Under the pieces are notes generated by a model. That model saw only the letters and a program-made list of their open reading frames with translations. It was not told the origin of the DNA and made no database searches. Positions 48,485-60,717 of a stretch of 64,000 nt of DNA are shown here, piece by piece. Source of the stretch: Tetrastigma voinierianum (Eukaryota > Streptophyta > Magnoliopsida > Vitales > Vitaceae); NCBI GenBank assembly GCA_016808115.1, contig JAEQBH010004558.1, positions 180,971-244,970 on the forward strand, read 5' to 3'. The position numbers and the translations under genes are program-made. Numbering within the stretch: position 1 is the stretch's first letter; the number at the start of each line of letters is the position of its first letter.

Positions 48485-49466
48485 ACAGCAGGAGTGCTTT
48501 TGCCACTGCCATTGTGCATCCTGCGCACTGTTCCTCTAGTAGCTCGTTCTCCTGCATTTCACGCCTCAACTTTTTGTTACAATTTTGGTTTTTTCCCATT
48601 ATATCCCTTGTAATACCTTATGATTTTGGTTGCTTTTGTAACTTCCCTTGCTCTACGGCGGTATATAAGCTAGGTGGTGCATGACACTCGATCGGCTTGT
48701 CGATGTTGGCGGGGCTTCTGCTCTCTCGCAGCCCCTCCTCTCCTCCTTCACTTTCTTTTTGTTTTCTTTTCCACATTCTCAGCTTCAGATACGCTGATGA
48801 CAAATCAAAGGATGTTAAGAATTTAAACCTCGCCCGTCCTTGAAGGAAGGCCGTTGGTGCCGTTTTGAGTGGGTGCATGTTCTTATGCTCTTCATGTTGG
48901 TGTTTAAGGGTATTTGTGCTCCTGTTTCTCACCATAGGTTAAAATCTCTGAAGCATGCTCTCTTTAATATGTATTTGGCAAGCTTTTTGAGTTCAGTGGA
49001 TACTTTAAATAGATCCACTAAGGCCCAGTTAGTTGTCTTCTATTAGTTATCGTGGGGTAGTGTTTTTTAGATGTGTTTTCACTGTTAGGGACATTTATGC
49101 CTAATGAAATGCCATTTTTCAAAAGGAAAACTCTAAGGGTCTAGGTTTGAAGGCTAAATGAAGATCCGGTTCGGGAAATGACTATATGTCATGCTCCCCT
49201 GACCAGAGGATAAAGAACTTAGGAAACACATGTCGGTTGCCACAAAACCACAACCGGTTTCTTGAACTTGAAGTTCTTTCTTATTTTCCTTCATTTAATT
49301 TTAATCTCCACCATCTGACTCTGTTTTCACCAAACCTTAAAATCCAAACCAAATTCACCATTTTGAATCCTTTGCGAATCATTTGTACAAAGAAAACCCA
49401 TCCACGAAGTTCGACCACAAGCGTGCCAGTAGCTTATTCTGGCGATAGAAGAAATTTAGGATACAA
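48485..49466 (+). repeat. 5' LTR of D, right portion
   Basis: Matches 62745-63713: 'cccttgtaataccttatgat', the plus-strand TATA box (gtatataagct, 48661-48671 against 62914-62924), 'ggtgtttaagggtatttgtg', and 'ttgccacaaaaccacaac'. The upstream part is at 25505-25577, beyond A2. Confidence 0.82.
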
Positions 49467-49476
49467 ATATTGTTGA

Positions 49477-49492
49477 TTCCGGCACCCCTACT
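49477..49492 (+). promoter_or_regulatory. Putative primer-binding site of D
   Basis: ttccggcacccctact follows the LTR end. It resembles the (T)TCTGGCACCC-type leader of plant Tat-lineage elements. The tRNA is not identified. Confidence 0.45.
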
Positions 49493-49734
49493 GTGGCATG
49501 AATCAAATGGCGCGGATTGTGGGGATGGTGCCCTCTTTATGAAGTGAGGAAGGTATGAAACACTTGTGTGATCCTCATCCACAAGTTTTGGTGAATTTCT
49601 TTTATCATTTCTTGTTAGTTTTTTGGATTGATTCAACGCAAAACCAATAAATCTCACGCAAAGCTTGTTTTGGGTGTTGTCTTGTGTTGCCCTATTTCTT
49701 ATTGCTGGGATTCATTTTCCAATGGATTTGAATT

Positions 49735-50619
49735 GTGATCAAATGGAAAAGGGAGAACAATACAGTGAGCACTCAGTGGATAGAAACTACTGAAGCATAT
49801 ATCATGAGGTATAGAAACCGATGGATGAGCCATAGTACTTACAACCATAGTTGGGGGAATCACACAAATTCCTCAAGGGAACCAAGACCTCCACAGTATG
49901 CACCTCTTGAACCTCCATATTATCCTTCAACTCCTCAGTCACCTCAGCCACCACAGTCAATCCCTCCATTTGAATAAGCCATTTTGGACCTTACCCAGAT
50001 AGTGGATGACTTTGTGGAAGAGCAGAAGGGGATTAATGCCCATTCGAATCAGAGAATTGTCAATGTGGAAGACAATTTGAACAAGAAATTAAGTGATGAA
50101 AAATGACTTTGAGCATAAATGGGACAACTGCAAGACTCCATTGAAACTTCATCGGCGGCAATGTCCACACTTAGGAGAGTGCACGTGTTACCTTATGGTA
50201 GGAAGCCTGATGTCGGCGGCTATTCTGAGGGCTGATAGAAAATTATGAATCCTCATCTATTGATCTTGTTATGCGTCCATGGCAGAACTCCCCAATGTTG
50301 GCGAGGGAGGCGTTAGAGGAAAGCGGTATAAAGTTTATCCTTGACAGTCGTAAATTTTGATCCTAGTGCCTTTGCCCGACCAATATACCCGATTAACTGG
50401 TATATCACGCCTTCACTGCGACCTGATCCACGCAATTCTGCTCCCAAAGCTCAGGCCAACCCATCTACACTGCCTATGCACAATTTTAGGAAGTTAGTGG
50501 CCATAGTCCAAGCCTTTGCCACTACATCCAAGACATTAGCAGCCACTCACGTTGTATGGCATAGTGGATGGTTCGGGTGCTGGTTCAGATTTGGAGCACC
50601 CGAACCTCGACATTTCTAA
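49735..50619 (+). pseudogene. gag: gag-like region of D, broken
   Basis: The plus-strand reading 49735-49977 has STYNHSWGNHTNSSREPRPP then a Pro-rich tail, equivalent to the 'YNPGWRNHPNFSW' part of Athila/Tat gag. The reading 50341-50619 contains HNFRKLVAIVQAFATTSKTL, shared with C (42440-42640). Between them are frame changes. It ends before an AT-rich region and no protease follows. Confidence 0.68.
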
Positions 50620-51063
50620 GCTCCACCAGTTCCTCTAGCACCACTGGACAAGACTTGAGCAAGCGGTTTTTAGTGAGGCTCAAAGTTCACTCGTTTTGTT
50701 CATTTTTCTTATTTTATTTTAGTTTATTTTATTTTATTTTGATTTCTTTAATTTTATTCTTAGATTTTCTCTAATTTTTAGTTAATATTTGTTTTAGCAA
50801 TTTTCAACTTCTACATTTTCTTAATTTTTGCGTGTTTATTTTTTTTCCGGGTTTTGGTTAAATTTTTGAGCATAAAAGAAAAATACAATTTTTGCGAGGT
50901 TGCAAAATTTACGCAACTGCGAATTTTTGCGGAGTTTCGTCAAAATTTCATGGCTTGACACAACTAAAATTCGCATTCTGCGAATTTTCGCACTGCAATA
51001 GTGCCTTGTCTCACTGTGCACTATTTTGTCATTTTGTGATATATATTTTTATTATTATTATTA

Positions 51064-51144
<81 letters not shown>

Positions 51145-52657
51145 GAAAAATTTCTCAAGTTTGCGAAATTTAAGTAGGTTCTCGAATCATAAAATTTGTG
51201 ACACATCATGACCCCCATTTTGTTTTCATCATATCTTTTTCATAGAACTCAGTTTTGGAAATTGTTTTTGAGTGTTGTTGGAAGCTTAGGAGTGTAGAAT
51301 CCGATATATCTAGAAATAATACTTTTAGAATGTTGGAAGGTGTAAGTTTCAAATTCTCCAACTGGTCATTTTTTATTTTCTTCTCACAACTTGTTTTATT
51401 TGAAGCCTGGCGGAGTGAATAAGGTGTCGATGGAAAGCTTGTAGGAAGTATCCTATCCAAAAAACGAGCACATATCATCAAGGTAACACTTCCTTCTCTA
51501 ACTTTCCAATCAGGGCCATTACGGACAATGTGACATTTGGTTGGAAAGTTAAGCGAAGGAAAGTAACATTCTTTGTTTTTATATTGAGAAAGCCCATTTT
51601 GTGATGTTCAATGGCTTGCTGGTTGTCATTTTTGTGAAGCTGTTATACTATAAAGCTTAATTTTTCAAAAATTGCACCCACTTTTTGGTGGTTTTGCCTA
51701 ACCTTCAAGTTGGAAAATTGAAACTTTGTCTAAATCCCGTTGATGTTAGATTGATTCCATGCCTAGTTGAGTGGATGATTAGTTGAATCCTTGCTGTTTT
51801 TGACCCCTGTCTTCCACCATTCTCTAGCCACACACATAGTGCACATCGACCTCATTAGGGTGGCTGCATATTCCTCTTGCTTTGCAAAACCAACCTTAGC
51901 TTTGTTGACGACCCATAATATGTTCGAGTTCCACCCCAGAAGAAGGCCCGATGTGTCTTCAGAAAAAGAAATGAAAAAAGAGAAAAAAGAAAAATAAAAG
52001 AGATAAGTAAAGGCAGTGACTTTGCCTTGAAACAGAAATGATCAGAGGTATATGGGCTAAAGCTGGGGCTCACAAGCCAACGGTTAGGAGTCAGACTTAG
52101 TGCTCGCTACTGCTTGGTGGATAGGTGGAGTTTAGCCGAGTTGTAGGTGTTGGTTCTCGAGATCATTGAGTTGGAATTAAAGCACGGTTTGTGGTTGAAA
52201 GATCCTTTTTACTTGATGTCCTAAACCTTAGTTGATTTAGGCATCGGTGGATCCCAGTTACACGGACTTTGGTGAAGTCGAGGTTGCAATGCACCTACGT
52301 ACAATAGAATTGAGAAATAAGTGTGGAATTGAATCTATTTAGGTTGGTCGCTTGATCTAAGGCATTGGCAGTAGTTTGGTTTAGGGGAAAGTAGCTTTGC
52401 AGCTTATTGGTGCAAATTGATCACCTAAAAACACTTAGATTTTGGTGGAAGTTCCTGGTTGAGTCACCAAGAAGGAGGCTCTTTTGATACTCAATTATGT
52501 ATGGGATTCACTCTCTCGAGATAGTTATTAGACTAAGTTTCGGTAATTGTCATTGAGGGTTAGAGCGTACTTCTTCAGCCTTTTGAAATTTACCCAACCT
52601 TTGTAACATAATTTTGTTCTTGTTTGTATATATTTCTTTCTTTCTTTCTTTCATTTG
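50620..52657 (+). other. 3' non-coding region of D, with (AT)36 and gcgaaat words
   Basis: Holds gcgaattttcgc-type words (50885-51000), an uninterrupted AT run (51069-51140), a block shared with C in reverse (about 51480-51560), and a CTTT run (52633-52652). No coding sequence is supported. Confidence 0.75.
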
Positions 52658-52662
52658 CTAAG

Positions 52663-54311
52663 TGATTGTCTGCAGTGGCTAGTAAAATCAACAAATTTAT
52701 ATACACACAAGTTCCTACTTCTTGCCGCCAGTCGAAATTTGCTGATCTATGGTGGTCTAGGGTGAACACGGGATGGGTTTCATCCACAAAATGGTTTCGT
52801 GAGACATGAAGGTAGAGCTATATTTGGACTTTTTGGATTTATGATTCAAGCAGTGAATGGCTGAAGTGCGATGAAGAAATTAACTTTGAAGGGTGATTCT
52901 TGGCAAGTTAGGGCAAGCACATGTCCTCGGGTTTTATCCTCGTGTTATGACATACAACATATAGTCCATGGCATAGGATCTATATTTAACTAGCAAACCT
53001 CGCCGTAGACGACTCTAGCGAGTCGTCTGGGATGGAGTTATGGCCCCGCTTTTAGTTAAAAACCCTAACATTCCATTATCATTTTTGAGGCTCGTAAGAC
53101 CATGCAAGAACAACGGTGCATCTCTCACGAGCCTTTGTATCACAAGCATGGAGAGTATTGGCCAAACAATAAAGTAAATGTTATTTAACCACAATTTGAA
53201 GAACCTAACATGTAAATATTACCTCAGGCTAGTGGGACCATCTAAAAGACCACGGTGCATCTCTCCTGTGGATCTAAAGCATGGAAGTATTGGCCCAGGC
53301 AATAACATCCCATGTTAACAGCTAAGTTTTTAATCTGGGGCCATAAATACACTACGTGGCTTTTTAGTACATGAGGACAACATGCACCTTCACCGCGAAG
53401 CTAGCTTCCTTCACCTTCCAAGGCTTGTGACATCTTGAGTTGTCATCCTGAGAAGTGTGTTTACTGTGGCCGGGGAAAGTGAGAGAAGAGAGAGAAAGAA
53501 AGAGAGAGAAGAGAAAATAAGCAAAACCTAAAATAAAATAGATTTGTTACAAAAGCGATAAATGAAAACTTACAAAATTATTCTCCTTACTTTGAAATTC
53601 TCTATTTATTACAAAGGAGGGGTTTATATATAGGCCTCCTCCAGTATGAAAATACTGAAGCCTAGAACTTAGCTAAGTTATAGGACAATTCAATAATACA
53701 CCAAGTTTGGGGCGGTTTGCGTGTTACAACATAGCCTGGAACATCAGTTTATTGAAGTGAGGATCTGGCTAGTGCGAAATTAACATGTGTAGCTTGAGTA
53801 ATTTCGCTAGAGTGGGCCATTTAAGCTAGCTAAGCGAAATTCCATCAACATGAAATTTATGTGAAGCGAAATCCACTGTTTCGCTAAGGAGCGATCTTGT
53901 GAGCGGATCGTCGAAATTAGTGTTTCGTAAGAACTGCGGAGTGGTTGCGAAATTTCGCTTAGGTTGCGAAATGTTTGCGAAAATTTCTGCTTTGTTGATC
54001 TGCACTGCTTCTCATCCTGTCTTCAACAGCATCTCATTTTCTTCACTTTGCCTTGGTTTTTCCATTGATTTTTGGGCTTGTTGATGGCTGAGACTTAAAT
54101 TTCAACTTCATGATCGATCATTTGTATTGAGGTTGAATTCCAAAAGTGTACAAAAGCCTACAAAACAACCAAAAACACCCTCTAAATGGCATAAGTGTTA
54201 CTAAGGTAGCATGAACACTTCAATTGGTATAAATGGCATGATTAATGCGCAAAAAGCACTCAAAACCTATCTAATATAGGGTTCAAAATTGCACTTTTTG
54301 AGCCTTAATCA
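52663..54311 (-). repeat. 3' LTR of B2
   Basis: Partner of 60718-62447. Minus-strand TATA box at about 53622-53635 (gggtttatatataggcctcc on plus). The gcgaaat-rich part lies at 53760-53990. The right end ccttaatca is followed by the polypurine tract (plus cacaacccagaag). Confidence 0.88.
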
Positions 54312-55540
54312 CACAACCCAGAAGCGTTGCTAGTCCTTTAGCGATGCAAATAAAGTGAGATCTAAATGGTGATTTTCAAAAAGGTTGTGAATCAAAAGGG
54401 TTTATATACATACTAACATTACTTTAAGGCGAAATTGAAATCAAAATTTTAGAAAGCCCAGATATAAAGATTAAACCCGTACGAAACGATTCAGGACAAC
54501 GCGGTTGATATTCTCGACTTGCGTTTCCCCAAGTCTAATGGTTCTTTTTGTATCCAGATTAAGTCAATAAAATGCAAAATTTGTCCTCCCCCCCAACCTA
54601 GCATTGACATGGCCTTAAAGTGTTGAACAAATTAGATAGGGCTAGTCACACTTCTCTTGCTTTTTCAATTATATTGTAGGATGCGTGCTTAAAGTCGAGC
54701 TTCACTAAAGTCAGGTGAGGTCCTTAGATGACTCCCAACCAATTGGGTTTAGGGCATCGACGAAAGTTCAGGCTCGCAACTTTCTAAAGGCTTCACCACA
54801 GGACTTAGTGACTTGAAAATCAAGCACCTACAGTCCCTAAATTCTATCCGCCCATGTAGAACAAATCGATGACTCGACAAATTAAGGCTTAGGGCATCGG
54901 GTTTCAAGGCTTCGCCATACACCCCTCAGACTATGCTCGGGTTTCACGTGAAACTCGATTTTATTCTTCTTTTTCTTCTTTTCTTTTTCTTTTTCTTTTC
55001 GCTTTTTGAAACTGACATTGGTCTTGATTGTTGTAACCACAAACCTATCCTAGGTTGTCAACATGTCTAAGGCCGGTTTTGCAAAGTGGAAGGAGGCATA
55101 CAAATTTACAACCTATTGAAGCAATCTGGAGTGCAGTGTGTGTGAATTAACATAAAGGGGAAATTTCCAAGTTGAGCATGCTGGAACAGTGACTGAACAA
55201 AAATTTGTTTCAAGCATGGGATTTGTTCTAGCATATAGGTGACAATCATGATGATTCAATCTTCCAATTTAAAGCAATTCAATTGTCCAATTTGAAGCAA
55301 TTCAATTGTTCAATTTGAAGCAATTCAATTATTCAATTTGAAAGAAAAACACATATAAACATAAGGAAGCCATTAAACCTTGAGATGCAAAGGCGAGTAT
55401 ATATATAAAGCGAATAGCTTTTGATATAGCCAAAATGGTAATACATACGTAATAAGCTAAACACAAAAATATCACTTCTACTATGGCTAATCGGCTTATA
55501 TCTGTCGAATCGGTGGCGGAGTTGATAAAATTGTATACAT
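54312..55540 (-). other. 3' non-coding region of B2
   Basis: Mirrors 15523-16800: the 'gctagtcctttagcgatgc' block, a pyrimidine run (54960-55005), and three copies of a 25-26-bp aagcaattcaattgtccaat unit (55274-55346). No genes. Confidence 0.77.
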
Positions 55541-57620
55541 AAATCAAAAGAAACCTAACCACCTCGCTTGTTGTGGTGGTGGTGGGTGTGTTCTTGCGTA
55601 AATTTGTTGCCGGGACATCCAATGAAGGTACGCATCGAGTGGTGGCTCCTCTCTCTGGGCAAGATCTGAGAAGACCCGAGTGGTCGTGATCTTTGAAGCG
55701 TAGTGTAGCCAACCGGTCGACCTACGCTCTGGGGGCATGTTGGTACACTGTGTGGTTCTTAGTGTGCGAGATACTTCCATCGCTCCGGCCTCCCTCGGTG
55801 ACATGTGTATATACTCCGTTGAATGGTGTCTTTGGTCAGAAGGCCGGGGTATACGCGAGAGTGCTTGGTTGAAGTAGTATGTGGAGGAGATGGAGGTGAA
55901 CGATCTGAAATGGGAGTGGGACTCCTCTGTACCTCGGGCTCAGGGGCAGGCATATCTGTATGATCATCCTCGGCCTCCTCACCCGGTACTTCCTCCTGGT
56001 CCTGTGGGCGTATATGGAAATGGACGGGCATAGTCATAACAGGTGTCTGCATGTGGGCCTCCCATCCTCTCATATCTATCTAGGCTCCTGCAAATCCCAT
56101 CTGCTCGAACACCGCCAAAGGAGCCTTGGCATCAATAGTGGGATGTTCTCCGCTCGCGCGAGGTCCTTCTGATGGACCTCCTCAGCTATGATGGCAGTCA
56201 TCAGCCCAGCTCGGATGGGATTGAACGAAAAATTGCGAGTCCGATTTACAGCGCCTGCAGGATGCGGTCCCCTCCTGCGCATAATCGCTGCGGAGAGACA
56301 AGCGATGCGTAAAGATGGTCGATGAGCGACATGAGGGGCGCCTCGCGAATCAAATCTTGGACCCGGTGGCATCTCGACCGGTCTTTCGAACCATCTCTAC
56401 ATGCGGTGGGTGGGCCCCACGATCTGTAACCCTCACTTATTCTTGGTATCTTGCAATCTGTGTCTTGAAATGCTTGTTTGGTGAGTACACCACAACGGTC
56501 ATCTATCCTGAAATGAATCTCTAGTGGTGGTGCGCACTCCTGGATGTCATGGAGTCATTAGAGCTTCTTAGGATACTCCGGGTAATCGCCCGTGGTCGTA
56601 AAGGGTAAGGTGAATACTCCTCGTCAAATCTAAATCCGACTCCGTTATCACAGGAATTAGGCCCTCCAATCAAGGGAACGTCATAGAGCGACTCTCTTTG
56701 GAATGGTCGGTATCTGGTGATGCGTTCCCGGAATGGGATTAATCTGAACATGGGCCTCTTTGATCAAGCGAGGCCGTGATAGTGTCGGTGATGGTCGCCT
56801 CGTGGAGTGATACGCGGCAGCGGTAGGCATAAGCGAGGAAGATGACATGGGCAGATGTAAGGGCCAGCTTGGAGGGCAGCCCTCCTGAAACCTCCTCAGA
56901 GTCTTGGGGATGGACCCACTGAGTCCCGGTCAGTGTGCGATAACATCTGAATCCAGTAGGCTCGTCGGGTACGGCCTTGGGGACGGAGTAATGGCAGAAT
57001 TTTGATCTTTGTTTCTTGTCTCTCGGGTGTCTTGAATCTCACCGGCGACGGGACCCGCCCTCCATACGGACCATATCGTCCTGATAATGCGCTAGCTGAA
57101 AGAGGTCGACCTCACTTGAATGTCACATTTGTGGCCACATATCCTCTTGAAGCTCTCTGGAAGAAATTCTTTGGACCTCTGGCAAATCAAAGCCGACCCG
57201 GGGCTCCTTGTTGCCCCTGCGAGATGGCTCAGGCGTAAGCTGAAGGCTGATAAGCGTCAACGGCGAAGCTAGGCGCAGCCGAGGCTGAACGAGAACGCGG
57301 CTCACAGCTCGGTGGGGCGATAAATGAAACGGGGCTTCGTGCAGCGTGGTAAAGGCTTTCGGTCCTTTGCTTTCGGCTAAGGCAATCAGCTCCGTGCGAT
57401 CGGTCCGGCGAGGAAGGGCTTCCGGCGGAGGTCGGTGCAAGAGACCCTAGTCCGCAGCGCGGAAGAGGCAGAGCAACTTGATGAGCAATGAATGATAACC
57501 GCGAGAGGACTCGGGGGACGCGTGTGACTTACTGCGGTAGTGCGGAACTGTGAGGGCTTAGCCGAATTTGGACTAAGGCCCTTGTTTGGGAGGGGGAGAA
57601 TATAAAGTGGCATAATTGGC
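55540..57620 (-). pseudogene. GC-rich ORF region of B2, function unknown
   Basis: The minus strand gives several open pieces: 57386-57613, 56521-56751 (RLIPFRERITRYRPFQRE), 56076-56372, 55759-56073 (an acidic Glu/Asp/Pro-rich tail) and 55544-55804. Read together they suggest one protein of roughly 600-700 residues. An L-I-x-F-R-E-R opening and an LxDIQE...FRIDDR-like stretch faintly recall the N-terminal part of the plant ORF-1/Transposase_32-type proteins of Athila relatives, but this is weak. No RT or integrase motif. B1 carries the same region (16800-18810). Confidence 0.5.
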
Positions 57621-58100
57621 CGAGCCCCTCCCTACTTTTATCGCCGTTTTAGGGGCCGAGCGGTTTTCCTCAATTTTACTATTGGCGGCAAATTTGTGAT
57701 TAACCCTCTGCGTCTATAAAATTTAAAATTATTACTAATTAAATTATTAATACTAACAATATTATTATATAGTTTCTTATATAAATCAAAATGAAAATTA
57801 GAAAAAAGCAAACACTTTAATATACCCTTTAAATTCTGATAAAAGGAAAATTGCTAAAGATTTTTGAAATTTACTAAGTAACTAAATTAACTAACTTAAG
57901 GCAAATTAAAAAATTGTGAATGAAATTCGGTTTTGAAAAACTGAACGGAGTTCAAGTTGGGAAATTACTCAAGGTCGGGAGAATGATCTCCTCGACCCGC
58001 TGCGTGCTTTGGGCTGGCTCCAAGATGTTGGGTGGCCAAATGTCGAACTGTTCCTCTGGAATGGATATGGGATTGGCTTGATTGGCTTCGCGGTTGGTGT
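57621..58100 (-). other. AT-rich spacer of B2
   Basis: AT-rich from 57700 to 57930, then a short stretch leading into protease. Equivalent to 18811-19300 of B1. Nothing coding is visible. Confidence 0.55.
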
Positions 58101-58102
58101 TG

Positions 58103-59021
58103 TTAGCGATTCTCCTTTATCTCAAGAGGTGATCCTCCTTGCATTTCTGGGCACTTTTTACACACTGCGATCAATTGAAAGCAACCTCGCCGGTTATAGG
58201 ATTTCGAGTTTTCTAACAATTTTGGGTTGTCATTCAAATGGAAAATGTTCAATTCCAATGTCATGTCACCAAAAGTCAATTGCATGATTCCATTCGGCAA
58301 TTTATTATTGCATCGGCAGTGGCCAGAAATGGTCTTCCCAATATGATTGGCACATGATTGGGTTCATTGGAACTTGGTTCAGTGTCCAGTACCACAAAAT
58401 CTACTGGGTAGTAGAATTTGTCTATTTTCACAAGGACATCCTCAACTATCCCCTTTGGGATCTTTCGCGATCTATCGGCCCGATGAGAGTGTGATGTTAG
58501 TAGGTTTAAGCTCACACAAACCTAAATTTGTTTGTATCTTGAATGAGGCATGAGATTCACAACGCTCCTGTCGAGTAATGCCTTGTCATGCGATTCCACA
58601 GTATTAATTTGGTATTGTGGGAGAACCCGGGATCTTTATTTATAACCGAGGTACTTGCTTTGGATTAGAACGCGACATGTCGATGAAATGCCTTCTTCTC
58701 AATGCCTAATCCCTTCTTTATTGTGCATAGATCCTTTAAAAATTTTGCATAAGCAGGGACTTGGTTGATTAGGTCTAGCAAAGGTATGTTAACATTCACT
58801 TGTCTTAAGACCTCAAGAATGCCCGCTTGTTGAGTTGCCTTTTTCTTTCCTCTTAGTGCTTGTGGAAAAGGGGGTGGTATATGGTATTTCATTGTATCTT
58901 CCTCTAGGAGAATATGCTGGGTTACTTCTTCTCCCTGCACAGATTCTTCAACGGGCTTTGGAGAGTTGATATTGACCTCTTTTCCACTTCTCAAAGTGAT
59001 TATGGACTTAACCTCATCCAT
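58103..59021 (-). pseudogene. gag end and aspartic protease of B2, nearly readable
   Basis: The open stretch 58665-59021 has IITLRSGKEVN, HIPPPFPQALRGKKKATQQA, then VNIPLLDLINQVPAYAKFLK, the conserved gag/protease junction. Protease follows at 58276-58515 with IPKGIVEDVLVKIDKFYYPV, DFVVLDTE and VPIILGRPFLATADAIINCR, and ends at 58103-58300 (MQLTFGDMTLELNIFHL, stop). The active-site segment near 58590-58610 reads LLDRSVV instead of LLDLGAS, so the catalytic loop is altered. The reading stops where RT would start. Confidence 0.9.
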
Positions 59022-59029
59022 TCAGGCCC

Positions 59030-60430
59030 ACCTCGCGATCCCTTAGGATTTGGGTGTTTGGGATGGAAGCCTCCCTCTCTCTTGTCCCTCCCAGCAACTT
59101 GTTAATGTTTGTAATTGAATCTGTAGATTGTCCATTTTCCTTGAGATTGCTCGAAGCCGTCTATTTTCTTATTCGGTGTGTTCTCTACAAATTATCAATT
59201 CTTTGTCTTGAGTTGCACGGCCCAGTTCCTTTCAACAAAGTTGCCCACCACCTTACTCAAATTTAGTATGGCTTGTTCCATTGGAGTGGTGGTTGTTGTG
59301 GCTGTGAGAGACAGGCGAGGTTTGGCTCTGGAGGTACATAAGGAGGGGTTAGGTCTCGTGCAAGGTTAGGGTGATTCCTCGGTGGGATTGTAAGTATTTG
59401 GTTGTTATTGGCTTGAATTGCCTACGGTGTGTGCACATTCGACATCAAATCCCTTCCTTGTAAGTGTGGTTCAACGTTACATTGGGTGCTAGGGATTGGG
59501 TGTGCGAGTTCATTGGTTTTGTGCGTGTTGTCGGTCCTTTGCTTGCACTTCATGGGCATTTTTCCTTCGGCTCCTCTGCAGCTCTAGCTAGAGTTGATAA
59601 CCTAGCCTTCATTTCCATCTCATCATTCGATTATACATGCCACCTCTTTGATTATTTGGTGGCCTAAATCTTTCAAATTCCACAGGAGTTAGGCTCGTCA
59701 AACCCTTAGAAGTTCAGCCACGTAGTTTAAAAAATCCGTAGCCGTCGGGGTGTTTGTAGGAAATCTCCTCCACACATGGTTTCTAACGGTTGCCTCATGG
59801 CGGGAGACATACCACCATAAAAGTGGTTCCACTAACATCCATGTGTCAAAGCCATGTGTGGACATGCCTTGATGGTCTCAAAAACCTTTTCGACAACGGT
59901 AAAACTTTCACCATCATGAGCTGCAAAGGTATAAATTTGCCTTTTCAGGTGTGGTCTTGTGAGCGAAGAGGCACTGAGGAACTACGCCTCTGACTCAGCC
60001 CAATTCCTGTGGTTCTTGGCCTCGATGATTGAGCCATATCTTGCCTTGTCATGGGGTCAATGGAAATGCCTTTAGTTTCAACAGTCATATCCATCATGCG
60101 CTTCCTTGAAGGTAGTGCATGCCTCCTCAAATCACTAAGATGTGTGTATGGATTTTCATTTTCCATACCATGGTATGTATTAGAAGTAGGGGTACCAAAT
60201 ATGGCCCCTCTTCTTTACATCGTCGGCGGGAGGAATGATCTGAGATGGGGCAACTCTTAGGAGGTGGATGTGATCCCTCATGGTTATATGCATTTGGATT
60301 CACTGGGGTTCTGGTTGGCTCTGTTGTTCCTCGGGTATGGGATCCGTAGTATGGGTTTGTACACTAACTTCACTAGCTAAATTCGAGTTGTGTACTAATC
60401 CTGTCGACTACTGAAGTGTCTCTATCCATT
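59030..60430 (-). pseudogene. gag: gag of B2, broken
   Basis: The minus strand at 59945-60166 gives MENENPYTHLSDLRR then a frame-shifted core (RxxRxWxxS-like remains, HRNW). Near 59220-59280 it reads MEQAILNLSKVVGNFVE, a strong Athila-type gag block. The N-terminal part is near 60380-60430 (a short ATG-containing stretch, start not fixed). Confidence 0.82.
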
Positions 60431-60697
60431 GTTGCATCTTGTGAGTTGTTACCTGAATTATGAAACTGACAATTTAGAACCAAACAAAGATTGCTAAAAG
60501 AAAAATTAAAACTAATCCCCAACAAAAATAAATAAAATGGCCGAATGAAAAAGCGGCGAGATAGAAAAACTAAAAGCAGTGAGGTTCACTAATTGCTAAA
60601 GCGCGGTTCATGGCCCGAATTGCAAAAAGATAAAAAGGTTACCTTCAACATGATGTGGATCCTTAAGTACTCTTGACTTACCATCGATGGTTTGGCA

Positions 60698-60715
60698 CCA
60701 TCCGTGTGAGCGCCA
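60698..60715 (-). promoter_or_regulatory. Degenerate primer-binding site of B2
   Basis: The plus strand reads ccatccgtgtgagcgcca right before the LTR edge tggtcg; the complement of a tRNA-Asp-type site with indels. Same position as 21850-21872. Confidence 0.6.
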
Positions 60716-60717
60716 TT

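Larger units (their letters stand above)
48485..52662 (+). mobile_element. Element D: plus-strand relative of C, 5' part (3' part at 62448-63713)
   Basis: It starts inside its own 5' LTR (the earlier part lies left of A2), then a primer site near 49477, gag-like readings (49735-50619), a non-coding part with (AT)n, and the edge of B2. After B2 the polypurine region and LTR follow at 62448-63713. Target duplication CTAAG on both sides of B2 (52658-52662 and 62448-62452) proves the join. No protease, RT or integrase is seen, so D looks non-autonomous. Confidence 0.78.

Noticed and set aside
25570..48489. Target duplication for A2
   Set aside because: The left flank (aacct or cttgt, depending on the edge) does not match the right flank (acagc), so none is claimed.
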